In this document: one piece after another, positions 57,992 to 64,000 of the stretch
How the letters are laid out: every line of letters starts with the position of its first letter
Position numbering within the stretch: position 1 is the first letter of the stretch
NCBI GenBank assembly: GCA_001766655.1
Contig: MJCC01000004.1
Coordinates: forward strand, 129,189 to 193,188
Length of the DNA stretch: 64,000 nucleotides
Source: Phytomonas francai
Taxonomy: Eukaryota > Euglenozoa > Kinetoplastea > Trypanosomatida > Trypanosomatidae
Direction of reading: 5' to 3'
The notes under the pieces: generated by a model
Database searches by the model: none
The model's input: only the letters and a program-made list of their open reading frames with translations
Told to the model about the DNA's origin: nothing
Position numbers and translations under genes: made by a program

Positions 57992-59392
57992 ATGCGCTCT
58001 GCACGTATCGCCTTGATTCGGGGAGTATCCGGTCTTCGCGCGGCCTCCGCCATCGTCGATGAGTTGAAGCATTCGATCTTAAAACATCACGAAGTTGAAT
58101 TTCCTAAGATCAAGGAGCTGAAGGCAAAGCACAGCGACGTGAAACTGAGCGATGCGACAATCGGTGCGGCCTACGGCGGGATGCGTGGCGTGACGGGGCT
58201 GGTATACGAGCCGTCTCTCCTTGACCCCATGGAGGGCATCCGTTTCCGCGGCCTAAGCATCCCTGAATGCCAGAAGATACTGCCGTCTGCACCCAATGGG
58301 ACCGAGATGCTGCCTGAGGCTATGTTCTGGCTTCTGCTTACTGGCAATCCGCCGACGTCAGAGCAGGCCAAGGCTTTCTGTAACGAGCTGCACCGTCGCG
58401 CCGACCCGGAGGCGATCCTGGCCGCGCAAAAGACAATCTCGGCGTTGCCAGCCCACACGCACCCCATGACTGCCTTCAGCATCGGAGTGCTTGCCCTGCA
58501 GAGCTACTCGAAGTTCGCCAAGGCGTACGCGTCGGGTGAGTCAAACAAGAAGACCTACTGGGAGTACGCGCTCGACGACGCGCTCGATGTGGTGGCGCGC
58601 ACACCTGCAGTGGCCGCCATCATCTACAATCGCTTGAGAAGCGGTAAGGCGGAGCTGGCCGCCCCCAGCGAGTCTGGCCTTGACTGGGCCGCGAACTTCA
58701 CAAACATGCTCGGCTTCAAGAACGAGGAGTTCTGGGACTGCATGCGCCTGTACTTGTCCATTCACGTGGACCACGAGGGCGGCAATGTGTCGGCACACAC
58801 GACGACACTGGTTGCATCGGCGTTGAGTGACCCGTACCTTGCGTTTTCTGCCGGCCTGAACGGGCTTGCCGGTCCTTTGCACGGCCTTTCAAACCAGGAG
58901 GTGCTCAATTATCTCTTCAGCATGCTTGAGAAGTGCCGCCGGGACGGCGTTGGGATGAAAGATGAGGAGGCGCTCGGGAAGGCTCTCACTAAGTACACCT
59001 GGGAACTGCTTAATAGCGGGCGCGTGGTTCCTGGTTATGGCCACGCGGTGTTGCGTATAACGGATCCTCGTTACACGTGCCAGCGCGAGTTCTGTCTCAA
59101 GCACTTCCCTGAGGATGACCTCTTTAAGCTCGTCAGCAGCATCTTCAAGATCATGCCTGGCATTCTCACCGAGCACGGCAAGACGAAGAATCCCTATCCT
59201 AACGTTGACGCACACTCTGGCGTGCTGTTGCAGCACTACGGGCTGACGGAGCAGGAGTACTACACAGTACTGTTTGGAGTGTCGAGGCAACTGGGCGTTC
59301 TTGCTGGCGTTGTGTGGGACCGCCTGCAGGGCCGCCCGCTGGAGCGGCCTAAATCCATTACAACAGAGGCGCTTGCTAAGAAGTACATGTGA
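57992..59392 (+). CDS. CS: Citrate synthase, mitochondrial
   Basis: Condenses acetyl-CoA and oxaloacetate to citrate in the mitochondrial matrix. The 466 residues equal the length of animal citrate synthase precursors. Catalytic residues are His298 in GPLHGLSNQE, His351 in PGYGHAVLR and Asp406 in PNVDAHSG, matching pig His274, His320 and Asp375. The HEGGNVSAHT block is intact. MRSARIALIRGVSGLRAAS is a mitochondrial presequence. The open frame reaches 57800 through a GTG, but the extra 64 residues are hydrophobic and not part of the family, so the ATG at 57992 is chosen. Codon use is strongly G/C-ending. It acts immediately before the aconitase encoded in the same array. Confidence 0.97.
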   Translation: MRSARIALIRGVSGLRAASAIVDELKHSILKHHEVEFPKIKELKAKHSDVKLSDATIGAAYGGMRGVTGLVYEPSLLDPMEGIRFRGLSIPECQKILPSAPNGTEMLPEAMFWLLLTGNPPTSEQAKAFCNELHRRADPEAILAAQKTISALPAHTHPMTAFSIGVLALQSYSKFAKAYASGESNKKTYWEYALDDALDVVARTPAVAAIIYNRLRSGKAELAAPSESGLDWAANFTNMLGFKNEEFWDCMRLYLSIHVDHEGGNVSAHTTTLVASALSDPYLAFSAGLNGLAGPLHGLSNQEVLNYLFSMLEKCRRDGVGMKDEEALGKALTKYTWELLNSGRVVPGYGHAVLRITDPRYTCQREFCLKHFPEDDLFKLVSSIFKIMPGILTEHGKTKNPYPNVDAHSGVLLQHYGLTEQEYYTVLFGVSRQLGVLAGVVWDRLQGRPLERPKSITTEALAKKYM

Positions 59393-60596
59393 ATGTCAAA
59401 TTGCTCTGCTGCGTGTCGTGCTTTACAGAGACGCAACATTTACCCGCATCCCGCGTCGTTTTCCTTCTTCAGACCCCATTCAATGGCGAAATAGCTAAGG
59501 CACAATAATTTACGCGTATGTATCGCGCGCACACACACGCGCGCGTATATAAATTAGTAAATATCTATATATATCACTATCGTTCTTTATATACCGGTGA
59601 GTTCGATTAGTCTTGCTTTGTTTTCCATGTCTTTACATCAGTGGCATGGGAAAGTGGTGAAGTTCATAGGGTGCTCGTACATTTGAAATATCAAGTGCAT
59701 GAATTCATTGAAAAGGTACCTTCATCTAGATTCGCTGCTTTTTATTACTAAATATATGAATATTTATGCGATTTCAGTGTGTACTTTCGAAATTAATGAT
59801 TAAACTGACATAGAAACAATATTTTTCCTTTTTTTTTTGAAATATTTTGCTGTGTTTTACATTTGAGGATAAAAAATATTTATATACACATATATACATA
59901 ACAAAGCACACGCCTATATATGTATATCTAAAATTATCTTATAATGGCCAATTTTCCGAAACTTTTGTTATTATGATTTGAGTTGTTTTAATTTATTTTC
60001 AGTGAATAGATTTTGGGAATAGTTTTGTCGAAATTAATAAAATCCACAAACACAAAGGAATTTGAGCATTCCCTGTGACAAATAAGAGGTTGATGTTCCA
60101 GTCATAATATTATTATGTATCAATTCTAACAGCGAGTGCGTCGTATCGTACGTTGAGAATAACAGAGGATAAGGAAGCCTCAAGAAGGGCATTGATTTCG
60201 CGTTTATTCTTCTTGCAATATCACATATTGGCAGACTGAGGGAGTAGTATAGCAGGGATGCCAAAATGGCCCGTAAAATTGGAAAAAAAAGAGCAAAAAG
60301 AAATTTATAACAAAGTTCCTAGTTAAGTGCTTTCCTTATCGTTACTTTTCTTTATGTGGATTCAAGTTTTTCGAATATTTTATATAATTTTAATTGAGAT
60401 GAATATGCCGTTTACTTTCATTTTTTTTTCACAGAGATTTTCCTTTTGGAAAGCCATACAAAGGAGTGATTAACTTTGTTTAGCTGTTTCATAATATTTT
60501 ATTTCAGAGCTTTCAGTACTACATAGCAATGATTGTTTTTGTTTCGAAAAAAAAGAGCGATTATTATTTTCCAGTAACAGTGAGCCCACCAAAACA

Positions 60597-60641
60597 AATA
60601 TATCTATCTATTTATCTACCTATCTATCTATCTATATATAT
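60597..60641. repeat. (TATC)n microsatellite
   Basis: About ten imperfect TATC/TATT units followed by AT. Similar in unit to the repeat at 54007-54031. Confidence 0.9.
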
Positions 60642-60798
60642 TTGGTGAAAATGAAGTTCAGGTCAACCAATCTCTCCACTCTTACTTCTTACCCGAGCCA
60701 CGAGGTGTGGCACGTGTTTGGCACACTTTCAGTCTTCTGAAAAGTGTATTTCTGCCCTCTTTGTAATGAAGCCAAGTAGCAGGAAGGCTCAGCAATCA

Positions 60799-60836
60799 TC
60801 TCTTGTCGCATTTCTTTTTATTTATTCTTTCTTTAG
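60799..60836 (+). promoter_or_regulatory. Trans-splice acceptor for the right-edge gene
   Basis: A T/C-rich tract of about 35 bases ends in CTTTAG with AG at 60835-60836, 50 bases before the ATG at 60886. The next in-frame stop upstream is at 60859-60861, so the ATG and acceptor agree. Confidence 0.6.
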
Positions 60837-60885
60837 TCTACATTTTCACTGAATGTTTTGAAAAGGTCTAATACTTTTGCTTTTT

Positions 60886-63800
60886 ATGCTCAAAGCTTCT
60901 TTTATACTCGAAAAATACCTTTTTGACGACCTCAGATCATTGCTGTCTTCCGTTTCAATTCCGAATGCAAAACAGCCACCACATCTCCATAGGAAAGCAA
61001 ACGGATTTAAATATGGGACTGATGTGCAACATGTTTCGAATCAGTTGACCCTGCCACCTGATACGATGTTAATGTTTGATCAGAAGCGCTCTGGGGCCCT
61101 GGCAGCAATTCCAGCTGTAAAGGGTTTTCCATCTGATTTTAGTATATATGCACATATCAGTGCTCAAACCATCCAACAGAGTTTCCAGCGCATCTATCCA
61201 CCTAGCCCAATCGTCTTTCTTGGTATTGTGCAGAGATGTCCTCAGGAACTGTTCACAAAGCCGATTGTAAATGTACAGCACGAACGATTAAATGAAGCTA
61301 CTAACAAAGCCCAAGCACATGATAACATCAAACGCAATGGGAAATTTCACGTCGCTGAGGCCTGCGGGGGATGTGATACAACTGGATGTGCAGAGCGAGA
61401 GGAGGATGTGTGGGTTCTTCGTCAGGGTTCCTACTTTGGTGTATCTAGACCGGCCTATGCTGTGTTTCCTATCTTTCCTAGGCATCGTCAATATGCTCCA
61501 GACTTTTCCTTAAAACCCCAAACACTACTGTCATCAGCGTCTAATGGAGCGAATGAACCAGAGGCACACGAGAGATTACCGATCCCTATGTCCCATGAGT
61601 GTAGCCCGGATAGGAAAAGATGGCTGCGTTTATCTAGTTCACTGCATATTGATAAATCAAAAGAGAAGGCGGAATCACGTTTGGTGGAGTCTGAACATAA
61701 TGATATATGTTCCCTTTCGGATCTATTGCAATGCATTTTTTCGCCTGTGGTGAGAAATTCCCTGAGCCCGTATTTAAAGAATATTCTCGCGCATACTGGT
61801 CTCAATCCGAATAGTTTGAGTAACAGAAATGGAAAACGTAGTACTGGTCCTCCAGATTCAACCCCATGCGCGCACCAGAGTTTTCATTTGCCCTTTTCTG
61901 ACTCTTCAATAGTACCTGCATCTTATGTAGACCTCTGTCAGGGTAGATTTGCTGTGGATGCACAGCGACTGTGTGAGCTTGCGATGACCACCATGCGCCA
62001 GCGTGTTCCATGCTTGGTGCTAGTTGATGAGCGGGAGTCTGACTTTGTTCCCAATGGTGGATTGGGTGTTGAGGCTGACGTGAGTGGACTTTGTGGTAAT
62101 GACAGACGTCTGGAGAAGCCCTGGGCGCGAATTCGCTTTCAAGTCGAACCCAGGTTATGGAATCAGGTCGACGTCAAGAAGGTAGGCAGAGATATTCTGC
62201 CAACCGTTTCATTGCCAACAACTTCGTTTGATGTGGCTGTGTACACAGAACGGATGCCGCTGCAATCTTTGACACCGCATGCTGACTCGCATTCAAAATT
62301 TTTGAGTGAACTCTTCAAGTCACAACGACAGATGGATGAGTCTCGTGGGGTTCACAACATTGACGCTAAAAGCAATTTGCAATTGGACACAGCGGTGACC
62401 AATACTGAGCGTAAGGCAACATCTCCCAAAGGGTCGACCCAAAGGACATGGGTGTGGAACGGCAATTTTTGGGTGGAGGAGGTAGATCCACAGCTTTCCC
62501 GAGTAGCTCATGCAATTCTCGATCAGGTTCAGAGAAATCAACCATCCTGCTATACCAGCAACAACAAAAAGCATTTGACCTCGCCCGGGATACCTAAACA
62601 GCTGACAGCATGGGTCCCGCCATTCTGGTGGGATTTCCGAAGCCACAACTCGAAGCCTTGCTTCCCTTTCACACATAGGGTAGAGGGAGCGTGTACAGGT
62701 CTTGATCCATTGCTTCAATTCACAATTGAACTCAGAAAGACGTGGACTGTGACAGGGTTGGACGGGATTCGCGAGCTGTTTTTCATGGGATCCATGCGCT
62801 TGAAACGCGTTGTAGACAAGCAGGGTAGCTGCCGGTCGAGACTTGTTGACGGGGACGGTAGAGTGGGTGGGGAGTTAGTGGATTTGAAAAAGTCCCTCAA
62901 GGATATGCAGCCTCTCTCGAAGCACACAGAACGTATGAAAGCGGCGGAAAAGACTTTGACTGTAGCGAGCCTTCTTTCGTCCCCTGACTCACCGCCTCCA
63001 AACTCTTTGGCTCTGCCGCTTTTCAACGACTGTCGTAAGGGTTCTGTGCTGTTAGACGATTCTCACGATGAACCAATGGGAGCTCTGGAAGTCGAGATGG
63101 GCACTGACGCGTTATTTATGAAATCTGTAGCCCTAGATCCACATTCTAGAAGTCCATACTTACTCAACTCCTCGGAGGAAAGTTTCAGCAGGGCGCGCTA
63201 TCCCGCCTACAATGCGCTCACTGGTATGCCGCTGCGCTACAGCTTCCCAAAATGTCTGCATGCACCTAACAAGAAGTCAGGCATCCGCGGAGACGTGTCT
63301 CCGGTTGCTGAATCCTGCTGGAACAAGGCTACCGGGCCACTGCATTTGTCAGAAGCTACTGAAACGCGTTTGCTAAGGTCCTTAGAAGGTTATGCAAACC
63401 CTTTTGAATACTCCTTTGCCTCGCAACAGATATGTTGGGTGCCTAAAAATGCAGCACAGGATGCTGGATTACTGGTTCCCGGGAATGGGTTGGGTTCAGA
63501 AAAGGGCGCATTTGAGCAGCCCCGTGTTCGGGCACTGGTAGACCCTGACGAGTTCCTTACAGGTGTAAAAGCAACAGCCCGCCACGAGGTTCATCACACC
63601 GGGTTTCCATTTCATCAGTTGCCCCCATGGATCACAAATTTAAATTACTCTACGGACGTCTCAGCCAATTATCGAAAGGTCAACGCGGGCGCGTTGACTG
63701 GAATAGAGACTCTGCCTGAATCAGCATCGCAAGAAACACTTCTTCAAGCGTTGCTGGAACACGCACCTTCGCCGGTTACTGGTTGCGTTCAGTCTCACCG

Positions 63801-64000
63801 CGATTCGGACGGGAAGGCACATACAGGGGACTGTGGTGGTGCAACGGTGTGGGTCCTGCAGCTCGATCCGACGCATTGTTACTCTCATATGCGGGACCCT
63901 GATCTTGCGGTGTTTTTACCGGTACAAGGCCTCCTCTGGCAGGTTTACCGTGCGAAAGACACCAAGGTGAACTTTATTTTTTCCATGTCTGATGTTTTGC
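60886..64000 (+). CDS. Large unknown protein, 3' end beyond window
   Basis: One frame stays open from the ATG at 60886 to the last base, 1,038 codons, so the protein is longer than 1,000 residues. The chain has no signal peptide or membrane segment and no motif I can name. It is rich in Ser, Pro, Leu and His. Segments that look folded rather than disordered include SFQRIYPPSPIVFLGIVQRC at about 106, TWVWNGNFWVEEVDPQLSRV at about 520, LTAWVPPFWWDFRS near 570, and GIRELFFMGSMRLKRVVDK near 630. The last 40 residues before the window end (MRDPDLAVFLPVQGLLWQVY) also look structured. Probably kinetoplastid-specific. Confidence 0.8.
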   Translation, partial: MLKASFILEKYLFDDLRSLLSSVSIPNAKQPPHLHRKANGFKYGTDVQHVSNQLTLPPDTMLMFDQKRSGALAAIPAVKGFPSDFSIYAHISAQTIQQSFQRIYPPSPIVFLGIVQRCPQELFTKPIVNVQHERLNEATNKAQAHDNIKRNGKFHVAEACGGCDTTGCAEREEDVWVLRQGSYFGVSRPAYAVFPIFPRHRQYAPDFSLKPQTLLSSASNGANEPEAHERLPIPMSHECSPDRKRWLRLSSSLHIDKSKEKAESRLVESEHNDICSLSDLLQCIFSPVVRNSLSPYLKNILAHTGLNPNSLSNRNGKRSTGPPDSTPCAHQSFHLPFSDSSIVPASYVDLCQGRFAVDAQRLCELAMTTMRQRVPCLVLVDERESDFVPNGGLGVEADVSGLCGNDRRLEKPWARIRFQVEPRLWNQVDVKKVGRDILPTVSLPTTSFDVAVYTERMPLQSLTPHADSHSKFLSELFKSQRQMDESRGVHNIDAKSNLQLDTAVTNTERKATSPKGSTQRTWVWNGNFWVEEVDPQLSRVAHAILDQVQRNQPSCYTSNNKKHLTSPGIPKQLTAWVPPFWWDFRSHNSKPCFPFTHRVEGACTGLDPLLQFTIELRKTWTVTGLDGIRELFFMGSMRLKRVVDKQGSCRSRLVDGDGRVGGELVDLKKSLKDMQPLSKHTERMKAAEKTLTVASLLSSPDSPPPNSLALPLFNDCRKGSVLLDDSHDEPMGALEVEMGTDALFMKSVALDPHSRSPYLLNSSEESFSRARYPAYNALTGMPLRYSFPKCLHAPNKKSGIRGDVSPVAESCWNKATGPLHLSEATETRLLRSLEGYANPFEYSFASQQICWVPKNAAQDAGLLVPGNGLGSEKGAFEQPRVRALVDPDEFLTGVKATARHEVHHTGFPFHQLPPWITNLNYSTDVSANYRKVNAGALTGIETLPESASQETLLQALLEHAPSPVTGCVQSHRDSDGKAHTGDCGGATVWVLQLDPTHCYSHMRDPDLAVFLPVQGLLWQVYRAKDTKVNFIFSMSDVL

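Larger units (their letters stand above)
59393..60885. other. Spacer before the large right-edge gene
   Basis: 1.5 kb, very AT-rich, with (AC)n and AT tracts near 59525-59570 and a (CTAT)n-type repeat at 60597-60641. It ends with a strong pyrimidine tract and AG at 60835-60836. I see no gene. Confidence 0.55.

Noticed and set aside
1..64000. CRISPR arrays, phage genes, transposons, rRNA genes
   Set aside because: No direct-repeat arrays, integrase, transposase, reverse transcriptase or rRNA-like sequence was seen on either strand; the genome is eukaryotic.
1..64000. Reassigned stop codons as the reason for in-frame stops in the relic genes
   Set aside because: All conserved genes in the window are free of in-frame stops and end at ordinary TAA, TAG or TGA codons.

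Overview
The window looks like nuclear DNA of a trypanosomatid-type kinetoplastid flagellate. Every long gene is an uninterrupted reading frame. The genes form two long same-strand arrays that diverge from one strand-switch region. Several starts are preceded by a pyrimidine tract followed by AG, the pattern of trans-splice acceptors. The content is typical of the group: flagellar proteins, a GPI8 that ends without a membrane anchor, a TOF/LisH/TBCC protein of the RP2 type, and short mitochondrial presequences. RP2 and aconitase lie next to each other, as I recall they do on Trypanosoma brucei chromosome 10. TAA, TAG and TGA all act as normal stops in the strong genes, so no stop reassignment is seen. 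The genus cannot be fixed from sequence alone.

Minus-strand array (25,313 down to about 230), in transcription order: ASH-repeat protein, a long gene-poor stretch with a decayed gene, RanBP2-finger/FYVE protein, Dpy-30 protein, FtsH-type AAA protease, ribosomal protein uL1 (L10a), two small mitochondrial-looking unknowns, nucleotide-sugar transporter, TTLL9-like polyglutamylase, GPI8 protease, ATP12 assembly factor and a membrane-anchored DnaJ. The spacers hold decayed reading frames and an assembly gap at 5200-5219.

Strand-switch region (25,314-27,125): no gene; G/C homopolymer runs near both outgoing arrays; the likely transcription start for both.

Plus-strand array (27,126 to the window end): V-ATPase subunit C, secreted Asp-box protein, TMEM135-like membrane protein, RP2-like protein, a decayed gene, aconitase, PPR protein, KCTD/BTB protein, uracil-DNA glycosylase, PF20/SPAG16, tubulin cofactor B, sestrin-like protein, PP4R1-like HEAT protein, a possible 47-residue protein, citrate synthase, and a very large unknown protein that runs off the end.

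Two themes recur although the genes are only co-transcribed, not operons. One is the flagellum and tubulin (RP2, TBCB, PF20, TTLL9, ASH protein, perhaps Dpy-30). The other is mitochondrial energy metabolism and protein quality control (citrate synthase, aconitase, ATP12, FtsH, DnaJ, PPR). The points most worth a second look are the sestrin homologue with a changed active-site residue, the five-finger plus FYVE protein, three relic genes in the spacers, abrupt GC shifts inside genes, and the unidentified 1,000-residue protein at the right edge.
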